From assembly GCF_033115175.1 (NCBI RefSeq), contig NC_084850.1, positions 102,053,439 to 102,117,438 on the forward strand: a stretch of 64,000 nucleotides of DNA, written 5' to 3'. The notes beneath the pieces were generated by a model that saw only the letters and a list, made by a program, of their open reading frames with translations, was not told the origin of the DNA and did no database searches. Source of the stretch: Lepus europaeus. Taxonomy: Eukaryota > Chordata > Mammalia > Lagomorpha > Leporidae. Positions 10,090-21,597 of this stretch are shown piece by piece. The position numbers and the translations under genes were made by a program. Positions within the stretch are counted from its first letter, which is position 1. Each line of letters begins with the position of its first letter.

Positions 10090-11000
10090 GGCGGCAAGAT
10101 GGCGGAATAGGCAGGGAGCACACTTAGTCCGGGGGGAGAGAAAGTTTAATATAAGTGGAGATACTGCAGGGTCAAGGAAGAGTAGGGGATGAAACAGCAG
10201 AGGAAACTCTTCCGGAACTAGTGATTCACAGTGGACCTGCGTGGAGAGCGTGGGAGCCCAAGTTCGGGACACCAGCGGCAGACTCAACACACCAGCGCTG
10301 GAACGCGAGGTGAGCCGAACCTCAATAGCCCGAGATACCAGCGGGCAAGCGGAAAGAGGAGGCTAGAGGGAACGAGGCTTGAAACTCCGTGGGGAAAAGT
10401 TCACCAGGCTAACTAGAAGAGAGATAGGAAAAAAATTAAAAAAGTGACCGATACAGACACAAGTTTCTCTCTCTCTGCTCACCTCTCAAAGGCGAGCAAG
10501 ACAGAGCAGGCGCCATTTTGGACATACGTCATAAGCAGGGCGACCTCAGGTCTGCACCAGCCCTGAGCCTAGCAGAAAAACCTGACTCTGGGGGGAGGGG
10601 TGAAATAACAGGAGATTAGCATTTAACTTGGCAAACCAGTGGGAGACTGCAGGAGAATTGGAGCCCACACTGAGGGCAGCAGAGATTCCCTATGTGGTCC
10701 TTGGGAAAGAGCTTCCGATCTCTGGCTCCTGTGGGTATATCATTTGCCTGCTAACTACCTCCAATTTCGTTCAGCTGTGCGGAATTACTTCCCTTTTAAA
10801 TCAAAAAAAGAAAGATTTACCACACCTAACCTGGGAGTGTCATCTTTGACACACCCTCACCCCTGAGGAACCAAACACAGCTCTCAGTCCACACTCATCT
10901 CAAGCCTCTAAGGCTCCACTGAAAGCAGACAGTCCACTTAATATAGAGCCATAGTGTAACAAGAAAAAACACCACAGTGAAGAAACCAAATATCTCCAAC
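10090..11000 (+). promoter_or_regulatory. L1 5'UTR / internal promoter
   Basis: GC-richer leader between the element start and the ORF1 start codon. The CAAGATGGCGG motif at 10094-10104 is a YY1-type site at the same place as in other mammalian L1 promoters. It is not interrupted by any other repeat. Confidence 0.65.
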
Positions 11001-12039
11001 ATGCCAAACAACAAACGCAAAAACCAAGCTAACAAGAACAAGGAAGACACTATGACGCCCCCCAAATGAAAAAGACACCCCAATTCAAGATTATGAAGAT
11101 GATGAGATCGAAGAAATGCAAGAAGCAGACCTCAAAAAATTGATAAGAACATTAAGAAGTTCTCAAAAACAAATTCTTGAACTACAGAAATCCTTCATGG
11201 ACAAGATAGAAAATCTCTCTCGTGAAAGTGAAATATTAAGGAGGAATCAAAATGAAATGAAACAACCAGTGGAACAAGAAACTCTGATAATGACTAGAAA
11301 TCATAATGAAATGAAGAGTTCAATAGATCAAATGACAAACACATTAGAGAGCCTTAAAAACAGAATGGGCGAAGCAGAAGAGAGAATATCAGACTTAGAA
11401 GACAGAGAACAGGAAAGGAAACAGGCAAACCAAAGAAAAGAAGAAGAAATTAGAAATCTAAAAAATATTGTCGGGAATCTACAGGATACTATTAAAAAAC
11501 CCAACATTCGGGTTCTAGGAGTTCCTGAAGGCATGGAGAGGGAGAAAGGATTAGAAGGCATTTTCAGTGACATACTAGCAGAAAATTTCCCAGGTTTGGA
11601 GAAGGACAGAGGCATCTTAGTACAGGAAACTTATAGAACCCCTAATAAACATGACCAAAAGAGATCCTCACCACGACATGTTGTAATCAAACTCACCACA
11701 GTGAAACATAAAGAAAAGATCCTAAAAGGTGCAAGAGAGAAACGTCAGATCACTCTTAGAGGATCTCCAATTAGACTCACAGCAGACTTCTCATCAGAAA
11801 CCCTACAAGCTAGAAGGGAATGGCGAGACATAGCCCAGGTACTAAGAGAGAAAAACTGCCAGCCCAGAATACTATATCCTGCAAAGCTCTCATTTGTGAA
11901 TGAAGGTGAAATTAAGACTTTTCATAGCAAGCAGAAACTGAAAGAATTTGTTGCCACTCATCCTGCCCTGCAAAAGATGCTTAAAGATGTGTTACACACA
12001 GAAACACAGAAACATGGTCACCAATATGAAAGAAGGTAA
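11001..12039 (+). pseudogene. L1 ORF1 protein gene with one early frameshift
   Basis: The start ATG at 11001 opens MPNNKRKNQANKNKEDTMT, a typical basic L1 ORF1p N-terminus, but hits TGA at 11067. One extra base in the run around 11058-11066 (six C then three A) explains the shift. From 11116 the frame is open for 307 codons to TAA at 12037. It shows a coiled-coil region (about residues 1-125 of the open part, heptad-like Leu/Ile with KNRMGEAEERISDLEDRE), an RRM core (IRVLGVPEGMEREKG) and the C-terminal RNA-binding domain (ARREWRDIAQVLREKNCQP, ILYPAKLSF). In intact elements this protein trimerises and binds L1 RNA. Apart from the single shift it is remarkably well kept. Confidence 0.9.
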
Positions 12040-15000
12040 AGGAAGGAAACCTCACAGCAAAAGATCACAGGAAGCTCAATTTCTCTTTGACATAGAATTA
12101 AACTCTGATGCTCTGTTAAAGCAATGTGTTAAAGTAATCTATTCTGTTCTCTTGATGTCTGTTAAATTCTAATTGTTCAAAAACAGCTGAATTTTTATTA
12201 AGAGCTATGGGTTATTTAAATATGTGCTTTTTTCAAAAATTTGAATAATCACCTTGTAACAATGATCAAATTTGGTCTATGTTATGTCATGATTTTAAGA
12301 AATCTTATTTCAACCAGATATTTTGGATTTTGAGCCTTCTTGGCATTCTTGACAGGCATTCAAAAAATCAAAGTTTCAAACAATCTGGTCTCTAAAATTT
12401 CCAGTAAATCCTGGACTTTGGTTTTTCCAGTTTGGGCCCAACTGAAAAAATCGAAGGACCTATGTCTCTCATCTTATAGAGACACCAACTAATCAGTCTA
12501 TTTGGAGTATATTAGAAGGACTGTCAAGGTGTGATGTGGTACCAGACTTTAAGTTTCTATAATGGAAAATGCTATTAATACAAATGTGTGAGAATTAAAA
12601 AGTCTAATGATCTTGTGTTACTAGACATGATAGTTATCTTAATGAGAAAGCCCCAGAGGCCTAAAGGGTTAAATACTTGTAACATCCTACAGGTGCTTTC
12701 AAAAATACTGTGAAGTAAGCAAGTGCCTCTTGTTGGTTGATGAGTTTATAATTTTAAACATGGCGACTTATAGTCTTTTGTCATCCACAGTTATATATGA
12801 TGTGCTGCTCATAAAACTAAAGCGTTGTTGGTTCTGTGTTTAGCTGTCCTCCTATAGGTTCCTATGGACTTTTTCCAGCCACTTCTATTGTAGTCAGTAC
12901 TTTGGGATGGCTCTGTAAACAGATGAAGCCAATAATGTATTGACAGTACCAACTGAGAGAAAGTATGGTTAACTGAGGTTACTAAAAACAAAAAGCAATT
13001 CAAATCAATTGGCAATCTACAAAAAGAGTTAAAGATTTTAAAAGCTATTATTAAAATTGCTATATTGGTCTATTATGCTATATTATATGTGTGTACATAT
13101 TGTATGTCCACATGGGGAAATTTTATTAAGAGTTTTATTTTAAATGGCTTATAGATAAGATTGTCCATAAATTTAAGCTGCTAAAATCAATCAAAGATAC
13201 ATTTTAATTTGTGTGACCTGAATCTCTGTATCATATGTTTTAAACGTGTTGGTAGAAAGAAACTAAAAACATTTTAGATGGTTGTGCTTAAGTTTACTGG
13301 CTAAACAAACTACACCATGTTAGATATTTAAGAGGTGTTTCCAAATACATGATTCTTAAAATTTATAGAAGGCATTGGACCTTCTGGTAAATGTTTTCTT
13401 AAGTTGTTATCTAATGGTTGAAACGGTTTGCTAAGTATTCATGTGATATTGCTATTGTCAGCAAGCGATCTAGGACTTGCTCCCTCATTTCTCTATTCTA
13501 AGCCCAACTTGTTCTTTCATTTCTCTATTCTCTTCAAGGTAGGAAACTAATTCTATTATGAAGGAATCTGTAGGATGCACAATTTAATCTTTAGACCTTA
13601 TAAAAGAGATGGCTAACATTTTTCTGCAATAGCATAGCCAAAATAAGAACTTAAATAATAATCTCATAGCTAGATTCACTTCGCCATCAGCGAAGTATAC
13701 AGTAATTAGAAAAAACCTCCCTTTCACACCAAAGGGAAAGAAAGTTTTAAAGTGAGAATATAATTTTCCTCATGGGCATTGTCTACCTTAGAAAAACTAC
13801 TACAGAACATGCCTGTGACTATAGACTTGTAGTTCAGGCCACCGAAGATTAGAGATGGGACACGGGCACTCCCTTGACTTGCATCCTCTGGTCTGCTTTA
13901 ACACAAACCAGGAGGAAAAGAAAGCTCGGCATCAGAAGCAATGGGTGGCAGGCCTATAAATGGCTGATCTGTACAGTGATCTGCCCTCAAGGAGACCCAA
14001 CAGGCCAGTCCACTGCAGTGGCTTTCAATGTGGTAAGCCTGGGCTTCAGCAGAAGTCAGCTTGTGAAGAGCCCTGGCAGCTCTGCCAAGAGTTGGATCAC
14101 TGGAAATGGACCTGCCCTGGAGTCGAAGGATGCCCAGGTCAGAACCACAGATCTTATTGGCTCTAAGCTGAAAAGCCCTTCACTCAGCCCAACTTCCAAA
14201 GTGACCACTGCAGCTGAGGGGACAGCCAAGTAGGGTCAGCAACATTGCAGGCAGAACTGTAAATTTCCTGTTAGAGATGCCACCTGCCTTTACCTGGCCA
14301 GCTCTCCTCCCAGGCCAGCCAAGTAATGAAAGTCAACAGAGTGCCTTCCCCTAGGAGGTTCACACCTCCCTTAGGATATACCCCAAGTGAAGAGATAGAT
14401 AGGTCTGGGCCTCTGAATTTACAAGGCCTCAAGCCCACCAGATTATTATCAAGCCCCTTCTATCAGGTTCTATTTGCCTCTCAATCAGAAAACTTCACTG
14501 TAGCTTAGACAGCACCTTTCTTAGCTCCTCTAATAATGACTCTGTCCTTTGTTCTAGGCCCTGTCTAGTGCACTTGGGCCTCATTCCTTTGTAATCATAA
14601 CCTCTACTCTACCACCAATGGCTCTACTCCCAACCTGTGTGTACTGATGGTCCTCTTCCCCACTTAATGCTGTATAATTGTTCAAACCTGGTAAATGCCA
14701 CTCTTAGGATCATTGGTTACTATCCTCACTCTGTCTTTTATGACCTTGTCTAAATATGATCAGAGTCGGCAAACTTGGAAGGCTTCCATAGCCTTGGCAA
14801 CTCATGACGACAGCCTAGGATGGTTACTGGCGCCATAAACTAGAGTGTCAATTTGTTGGGTTAACAACAGGAGCCACTGTGCACTTGCTCCTCATGTGGG
14901 ATCTCTGTCCTTAATGTGCTGTACATTGTGATTTAATGCTATAACTAGTACTCAAACAGTATGTTTCACTTTGTGTTTCTATGTGGGTGCAAACTGTTGA

Positions 15001-15193
15001 AATCTTTATACTAAATTGATCTTCTGTATATAAAGAGAATTGAAAATGAATCTTGATGCAAATGGAAGGGGAGAGGGAGCGGGAGAGGGGAGGGTTGCGG
15101 GTGGGAGGGAAGTTATGGGAGGGGGAAGCCATTGTAATCCATAAGCTGTACACTGGAAATTTATATTCATTAAATAAAAGTTAAAAAAAAAAA
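12040..15193 (+). other. Long L1 3' region with ERV-derived insert
   Basis: There are no long reading frames and ORF2 is absent. From about 12636 onward it is matched, in reverse, by 15371-17921 with only a few percent differences in the stretches I compared. The last 450 bp match other L1 3' ends in this window (22152-22573). The G-rich run at 15061-15126 (GGGAGAGGGAGCGGGAGAGG) is the usual polypurine tract of mammalian L1 3'UTRs. Confidence 0.75.
13874..14515 (+). pseudogene. Fragment of a class I ERV gag/protease region carried in the L1 3' region
   Basis: Two short overlapping frames resemble the nucleocapsid-protease stretch of gammaretrovirus-like ERVs. A damaged first zinc knuckle (CGKPG core, His replaced by Leu) is followed by a second knuckle keeping the C-x4-H-x4-C pattern with DHWKW. 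Downstream, broken pieces match the start of the protease region (PGQLSSQ and VPSPRRFTPP). Stops and shifts occur throughout, so nothing here is expressible. The same fragment occurs in the inverted copy at about 16047-16688. Confidence 0.65.
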
Positions 15194-15206
15194 AACCAAG
15201 TATTCC
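15194..15206 (+). repeat. Right TSD of the half-L1
   Basis: AACCAAGTATTCC, identical to 10077-10089. Confidence 0.95.
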
Positions 15207-15366
15207 ACATGAGTGGCAGGGACCCATGGGTTACAACCTGATGCCTCCTCCCAGGGCAGTCATTAACAGGAAGCTGGAATTGAGAGTGGAGACTGGACTC
15301 ACACCCACACAATATGGGATGTGACTGTCCCAAGCAATGTCTTAACCACTGCACCAAACATCCACC
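15194..15366 (-). mobile_element. C-SINE, part 2
   Basis: It continues the SINE broken at 10089: CCACATGAGTGGCAGGGACC, AGGAAGCTGGAATTGAG, and an inverted head near CACTGCACCAAACATCCACC. Confidence 0.85.
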
Positions 15367-15370
15367 TGTC

Positions 15371-17921
15371 TTTTTTTTTAACTTTTATTTAATGAATATA
15401 AATTTCCAGTGTACAGTTTATGGATTACAATGGCTTCCCCCTCCCAGAACTTCCCTGCCACCCACAACCCTCCCCTCTCCCGCTCCCTCTCCCCTTCCAT
15501 TCACATCAAGATTCATTTTCAATTCTCTTTATATACAGAAGATCAATTTAGTATAAAGATTTCAACAGTTTGCACCCACATAGAAACACAAAATAAAACA
15601 TACTGTTTGAGAACTAGTTATAGCATTAAATCAAAATGTACAGCACATTATGGACAGAGATCCCACATGAGGAGCAAGTGCACAGTGGCTCCTGTTGTTA
15701 ACCCAACAAATTGACACTCTAGTTTATGGCGCCAGTAACCATCCTAGGCTGTCGTCATGAGTTGCCAAGGCTATGGAAGCCTTCCAAGTTTGCCGACTCT
15801 GATCATATTTAGACAAGGTCATAAAAGACAGAGTGAGGATAGTAACCAATGATCCTAAGAGTGGCATTTACCAGGTTTGAACAATTATACAGCATTAAGT
15901 GGGGAAGAGGACCATCAGTACACACAGGTTGGGAGTAGAGCCATTGGTGGTAGAGTAGAGGTTATGATTACAAAGAAATGAAGCCCAAGTGCACTAGACA
16001 GGGCCTAGAACAAAGGACAGAGTCATTATTAGAGGAGCTAAGAAAGGTGCTGTCTAAGCTACAGTGAAGTTTTCTGATTGAGAGGCAAATAGAACCTGAT
16101 AGAAGGGGCTTGATAATAATCTGGTGGGCTTGAGGCTTTGTAAGTTAAGAGGCCCAGACCTATCTATCTCTTCACTTGGGGTATATCCTAAGGGAGGTGT
16201 GAACCTCCTAGGGGAAGGCACTCTGTTGACTTTCATTACTTGGCTGGCCTGGGAGGAGAGCTGGCCAGGTAAAGGCAGGTGGCATCTCTAACAGGAAATT
16301 TACAGTTCTGCCTGCAATGTTGCTGACCCTACTTGGCTGTCCCCTCAGCTGCAGTGGTCACTTTGGAAGTTGGGCTGAGTGAAGGGCTTTTCAGCTTAGA
16401 GCCAATAAGATCTGTGGCTCTGACCTGGGCATCCTTCGACTCCAGGGCAGGTCCATTTCCAGTGATCCAACTCTTGGCAGAGCTGCCAGGGCTCTTCACA
16501 AGCTGACTTCTGCTGAAGCCCAGGCTTACCACATTGAAAGCCACTGCAGTGGACTGGCCTGTTGGGTCTCCTTGAGGGCAGATCACTGTACAGATCAGCC
16601 ATTTATAGGCCTGCCACCCATTGCTTCTGATGCCTAGCTTTCTTTTCCTCCTGGTTTGTGTTAAAGCAGACCAGAGGATGCAAGTCAAGGGAGTGCCCGT
16701 GTCTCATCTCTAATCTTCGGTGGCTTGAACTACAAGTCTATAGTCACAGGCATGTTCTGTAGTAGTTTTTCTAAGGTAGACAATGCCCATGAGGAAAATT
16801 ATATTCTCACTTTAAAACTTTCTTTCCCTTTGGTGTGAAAGGGAGGTTTTTTTTCTAATTACTGTATACTTCACTGATGGCGAAGTAAATCTAGCTATGA
16901 GATTATTATTTAAGTTCTTATTTTGGCTATGCTATTACAGAAAATTGTTAGCCATCTCTTTTATAAGGTCTAAAGATTAAATTGTGCGTCCTACAGATTC
17001 CTTCATAATAGAATTAGTTTCCTACCTTGAAGAGAATAGAGAAATGAAAGAACAAGTTGGGCTTAGAAGAGAGAAATGAGGGAGCAAGTCCTAGATCGCT
17101 TGCTGACAATAGCAATATTACATGAATACTTAGCAAACAGTTTCAACCATTAGATAACAACTTAAGAAAACATTTACCAGAAGGTCCAATGCCTTCTATA
17201 ATTTTTAAGAATCATGTATTTGGAAACACCTCTTAAATATCTAACATGGTGTAGTTTGTTTAACCAGTAAACTTAAGCACAACCATATAAAATGTTTTTA
17301 GTTTCTTTCTACTAACACGTTTAAAACATATGATACAGAGATTCAGGTCACACAAATTAAAATGTATCTTTGATTAAATTTAGCAGCTTAAATTTATGGG
17401 CAATCTAATCATAAGCAAATTAAAATAAAACTCTTAATAAAATTTTCCCATGTGGACATACAATATATACACACATATAACATAGCATAATAGTCCAATA
17501 TAGTAATTTTAATAATAGCTTTTAAAATCTTTAACTCTTTTTGTAGATTGCCAATTGATTTGAATTGCTTTTTGTTTTTAGTAACCTCAGTTAACCATAC
17601 TTTCTCTCAGTTGGTACTGTCAATACATTATTGGCTTCATCTGTTTACAGAGCCATCCCAAAGTACTGACTACAATAGAAGTGGCTGGAAAAAGTCCATA
17701 GGAACCTATAGGAGGACAGCTAAACACAGAACCAACAACGCTTTAGTTTTATGAGCAGCACATCATATATAACTGTGGATGACAAAAGACTTTAAGTCGC
17801 CATGTTTAAAATTATAAACTCATCAACCAAGAAGAGGCACTTGCTTACTTCACAGTATTTTTGAAAGCACCTGTAGGATGTTACAAGTATTTAACCCTTT
17901 AGGCCTCTGGGGCTTTCTCAT
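15371..17921 (-). mobile_element. 5'-truncated L1 3' end, inverted relative to the half-L1
   Basis: It begins with the inverted poly(A) and ATTTAATGAATATAAATTTCC and follows the half-L1 3' region base for base in reverse, ERV-derived segment included. It breaks off at the equivalent of 12636. CACCTGTCTTTTTTT (15363-15377) and CACCTATCTTTTTTT (17934-17948) form a TSD with one mismatch. About 10 bases of filler lie between the truncated 5' end and the right TSD. It is therefore a separate insertion, not a post-integration rearrangement. Confidence 0.88.
16047..16688 (-). pseudogene. Second copy of the ERV gag/protease fragment
   Basis: Same broken frames as 13874-14515, on the minus strand within the inverted L1 copy. 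Only isolated substitutions separate the two. Confidence 0.65.
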
Positions 17922-17940
17922 TACGGCGGACTGCACCTAT

Positions 17941-18440
17941 CTTTTTTTCCAAAGAAACCCTTTATTTAATGAATACAAATTTCATAAGTACAACTTTAGG
18001 AATATAGTGATTTTTCCCACCATACCCGCCCTCCCACTCCTTCTCCTACCCCTTCTCCTCCTCTCTCTCCACTTCCCATCCCATTCTCTATTAAAATTTC
18101 AATTAACTTTGTACACAGAAGACCAACTCTATACTAAATAAAGATTTCAACAATTTGCACACACACACACACACATACACAAACACACACAAACCTGAGA
18201 ACAAATTTTACAGTTAGCTCTCATAATACAGCTCTTTAAGGACAAAGGTCCTACATGGGGAGTTAGTGCACAGTGACTCCTGTTGTTAATTTAACAATTA
18301 ACACTCTTATGTATGATGTCAGTGACCACCCAAGGCTCTTGACATGAGCTGCCTAGGCTATGGGAGCCTTTTGAATCCACAAACTCTGTCAGTATTTAGA
18401 CAAGGCCATAAGCAAAGTGGAAGTTATCTCCTCCCTTCAG
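17941..18440 (-). mobile_element. Older L1 3' end
   Basis: TTTATTTAATGAATACAAATTTC and GTACAACTTTAGGAATATAG are an older lagomorph L1 3' terminus. A (CA)n run lies near 18158-18190. It is more diverged than its neighbour on the left. Confidence 0.8.
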
Positions 18441-19503
18441 AGAAAAATACATCTTTCTTTGATCACCATCGTAGTAAGCATGAAGTGGTATTTCATTGTG
18501 GCTTTGATATCCATTTCCCTAATGGTCACTGATGTTGAGCATCTTTTCCTGTATTGGCTATTTGTATGTTATCATTGGAGAAGTATCTATTCATATCCTT
18601 TATCTATAGATTGGATTATTTGTGTTATTGAATTGTGCGTGTGTTCTTAATATTCTGGATACAAGGTACTTATCAGATGTGTGATTCGCATATATTTTCT
18701 CTAATCCTGTGGGTATCTTTTCATTTACTTGAAGGTCTCCTTGTAGTTTTCATATATACATGTTCCTATTTTATTTTGTATTTTTATTAGGAATGGCTCC
18801 TGAACTATGTCAGATGCCTTTTTGATGTTCCTAGCCTTATGATGTTATTCTCCTTAATTGATTGTTGTAATGAATTACATTGATATGTAATGTGGATGGA
18901 CATCCTTGCCTTTGTGGAATTGTTCTGCTTGGTAAAGGGCAATTTTCCTTGAGAGTCATGGTTGGATTTGAGTTAGCAGTATATTTATTTAGAATTTTTG
19001 ACACTATAGGAAAATTGTTTATTATTTTCTTGATTTGTACTATATTTAACAAGTGTTGGTGTGAAGGTTATGCCAGTTTTTATAAGGAAACCAGGAAATG
19101 TATATCTTTTCATGGATGAAAATGGCATAGACATGATTTTCTTTTAAAGTTCTGCTATAAACACATTTAGAGCAGGTGTCTTTTAAAAATGGTAAATTTT
19201 AACTATTTTCTTTTCTCTGATTATTGATCTTTACAGATTTATACTTCTGGGGAGTGAATTTTTGGTAGTTTATGTTTGCTAGGCATTTTATGTTTTCCTG
19301 GACCTACACATATTTCATTCATTTATTTGGATTATTTCCACACCTGTGTTAGTAGATCCTTTTTCATTCCTAAAATTATGTGTGTATATATATATATGTA
19401 TATTTTTTCTTTCTCTTGTACCTTTATCATGTTTCTCATGAATATTTTGTTGTCTTTTTCTAATCAGGTTTAACACACTTAATTCATTTATCTTGGGCTT
19501 TTG
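18441..19503 (-). mobile_element. Old L1 fragment (ORF2 and 3' parts)
   Basis: Decayed minus-strand L1 text, for example TGTGGATGGACATCCTTGCC and ATATCCATTTCCCTAATG. No intact frame. Confidence 0.6.
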
Positions 19504-19821
19504 ATTTTTTAACATTTGTTTATTTGAAAGGCAGAGTTACAGAGAAAGAGAAACATAGACAGAGAGATAGAGAATGAGATCTTCCATCTTCTGATTCACT
19601 CCCCAGATGGCAGCGACAGCCAAGGCTTAGCCAGGCCGAAGCCAGGAGCTAAGCTTCTTCCCATGTGGGTGCAGTGGCCCAAAGACTTGGGCCATCCTGT
19701 GCTGCCTTCGCAGGTGCATTAGCAGGGAGCTGGATGGGAAGTGGAACAACCAGAACTCAAACTGGCACCCATATGGGATGTTGGCACCGCAGCTTAAACC
19801 ATTATGCCACAGCGCTAGCCC
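19504..19821 (-). mobile_element. C-SINE
   Basis: Complete inverted copy ending CACAGCGCTAGCCCC. Confidence 0.9.
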
Positions 19822-20062
19822 CTTTTTAGAAGTTTATTTGAAGCAGGGGGGAGACATCTTCCATCCACTGGTTCCCTTCCCAAATGTCTGCAACAGCCAG
19901 GGTTGGGCCTAGCTGAAGCCACAAGCCCAGAATTCAATCCGGATCTTGCACCCATGAAGTACATCAACAGGAAGCAGAATTGTAGGTGGATACCTGGGTA
20001 CTCTGTTATGGGATGCTGGCCTTCCAAGCAGCAACTTAATTGCTGCACAAAAAGCTCAACCC
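19822..20062 (-). mobile_element. C-SINE, shortened
   Basis: Directly abuts the preceding copy in the same orientation. The body is missing its middle (CATCTTCCATCCACTGGTTCC, GGATGCTGGCCTTCCAAGC). Confidence 0.8.
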
Positions 20063-20183
20063 TGGAAATTTTTTTAAAAGTTTTGGTTCACTCTTGGTTA
20101 AATCTGCAGAGGCAAAACTCAAATATGGAGGACTGGCTGTATATTGGCCACAATATGTCTTAAATCTAGTTTCTTATAAATTT

Positions 20184-20523
20184 TTAAAAATTTTATTATT
20201 TATTTTATTTTTGTTTTATTTATTTATTTGAAAGGCAGAGAGAGACAGAGACAGAGAGACAGAGATTGTCCATTTGCTGGTTCACTCCCTAAATGGCTGT
20301 AGTAGCTAAAGCTGGGCCAGGCTGAAGCCAGGAGCTAGGAACCCAGGAATTCTATCCAGATCTCCCATGTAGGTGGCAGGAATTCAAGTACTTGAGCCGT
20401 CACCTGCTACCTCCCAGGCACATTAGTAGGGAGATAGACTTGAAACAGAGTAGGCAGTACTCAAACTGGCACTCTGATATGTGATATAGGCATCCCAAAC
20501 TGCAGTTTAATCTGCTGTACCCC
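20184..20523 (-). mobile_element. C-SINE
   Basis: Inverted (ATTT)n tail with GAAAGGCAGAGAGAGAC, standard body, decayed head near TCTGCTGTACCCC. Confidence 0.85.
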
Positions 20524-20882
20524 TATTAATTATGTTTCTGAAGTCCTCTTTACTTGGTTTTTGTTTGTTTGTTTACTTGATGCATTATATTATAGAGGAC
20601 AGACAATAAAGTCTCCCAGCATAACATTTTCTTAAACTTTTTATTTTTGAGACAATTGTAGATTCCTCAGAAGTCACAAACATAAATTATAGGAAATTTC
20701 AAGCATAGCACCAAGAAGTCCCACGTACTATACACCTAGTTTTCCCTAATAGTGACATCTTAGAAAATCATAATAGAATATAACAACTTAGATTTTGACA
20801 TTGGTATCAGGTGTGTGCATGGGTGCATAGTATGTAGATTCATGTAACAACCACCACAATCAAGACACAGAACTAGGCACAT
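20524..20882 (-). mobile_element. Old L1-type fragment
   Basis: GAGACAATTGTAGATTCCTC and CAACCACCACAATCAAGAC are old LINE 3'-region text. SINEs flank it. Confidence 0.5.
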
Positions 20883-21162
20883 GCATTTGGCCTAGCTATT
20901 AAGATGCTGCTTAGGGTGCCCACATCCCACATCAGAATGCCTGGATGTAAGTCCCGAGTCTGCTTCCATTTCCAGCTTCCTACTAATGTGCACTCTGGGA
21001 GGCAGCTGTGATGCCTCAAGCAGTTGCGTCCCTGCCATCCATGTGGGAGACCCAGATTGAGCTCCTGGCTCCTGGTTTGATCTGGCCCAGCCCTGGGTTT
21101 GGGAAGTGAACCAGCAGGTGAGAGATCTCTGTCTTTAAAATAAATAAATATAAGTAAAATTT
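20883..21162 (+). mobile_element. Diverged C-SINE-like element
   Basis: tRNA-like head (GCCTAGCTATTAAGATGCTGC), body with CCATGTGGGAGACCC, tail AAAATAAATAAATATAAG. Confidence 0.75.
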
Positions 21163-21289
21163 TAAAGTTTTAAAAAGATGCAGGATTGTTACTCATCACT
21201 AACCCCTGGCAACCACTTGTCTGTTTTTCATTACTATAATATTGTCATTTTTGAGAATGTTATACAAATGGAGTTATACAGTATGTGGC

Positions 21290-21597
21290 CTTTTAAAATT
21301 TATTTCTTTGTTTATTTAATTTGGAGAGATAGCAAGAGAGACAGAGAGATCTGTCTGCTGATTCACTCCCAGATGCTTGCAATGGTTGGGGCTGGGCCAA
21401 GCCAACATTGGGAGCTAGGAACATAACCCAGGTCTTTCATGTAGGTGATAGAGGCCCAACTACTTGAGCCATCACTTGTTACCTCCCAGAGTCTGTATTA
21501 ACAGAAAGTTGGAATTGGGAGCTGAGTTAGGACTCGAACCCAGGCACTCTTTTATGTGATACAGGTGTGTTATCCAGTAGGCCAAACATCTGCCATA
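21290..21597 (-). mobile_element. C-SINE, diverged
   Basis: TTTATTTAATTTGGAGAGATAGC tail, body with GGGCTGGGCCAAGCC, decayed head near CCAAACATCTGCC. Confidence 0.8.

Larger units (their letters stand above)
10090..15193 (+). mobile_element. L1 element lacking ORF2 (half-L1, HAL1-like), full 5' and 3' ends
   Basis: The element starts GGCGGCAAGATGGCGGAATAGG, a standard L1 5'UTR start. It carries a roughly 900-bp 5'UTR, an ORF1 (11001-12039) and a non-coding 3' region of about 3.15 kb, ending ATTAAATAAAAGTT and poly(A). No reverse-transcriptase or endonuclease reading frame exists anywhere in it. A perfect 13-bp TSD shows that this whole 5.1-kb unit sits where one integration happened. Half-L1 elements of this kind (ORF1 only, dependent on another L1's ORF2 protein) are known in mammals. 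The alternative is a full L1 that lost ORF2 by deletion after insertion. Confidence 0.85.
12636..17921. repeat. Large imperfect palindrome (arms about 2.55 kb, spacer about 177 bp)
   Basis: Left arm 12636-15193, right arm 15371-17921. The spacer holds the right TSD of the half-L1 and a SINE remnant. The arms are opposite-strand copies of one L1 3' region. Confidence 0.9.
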
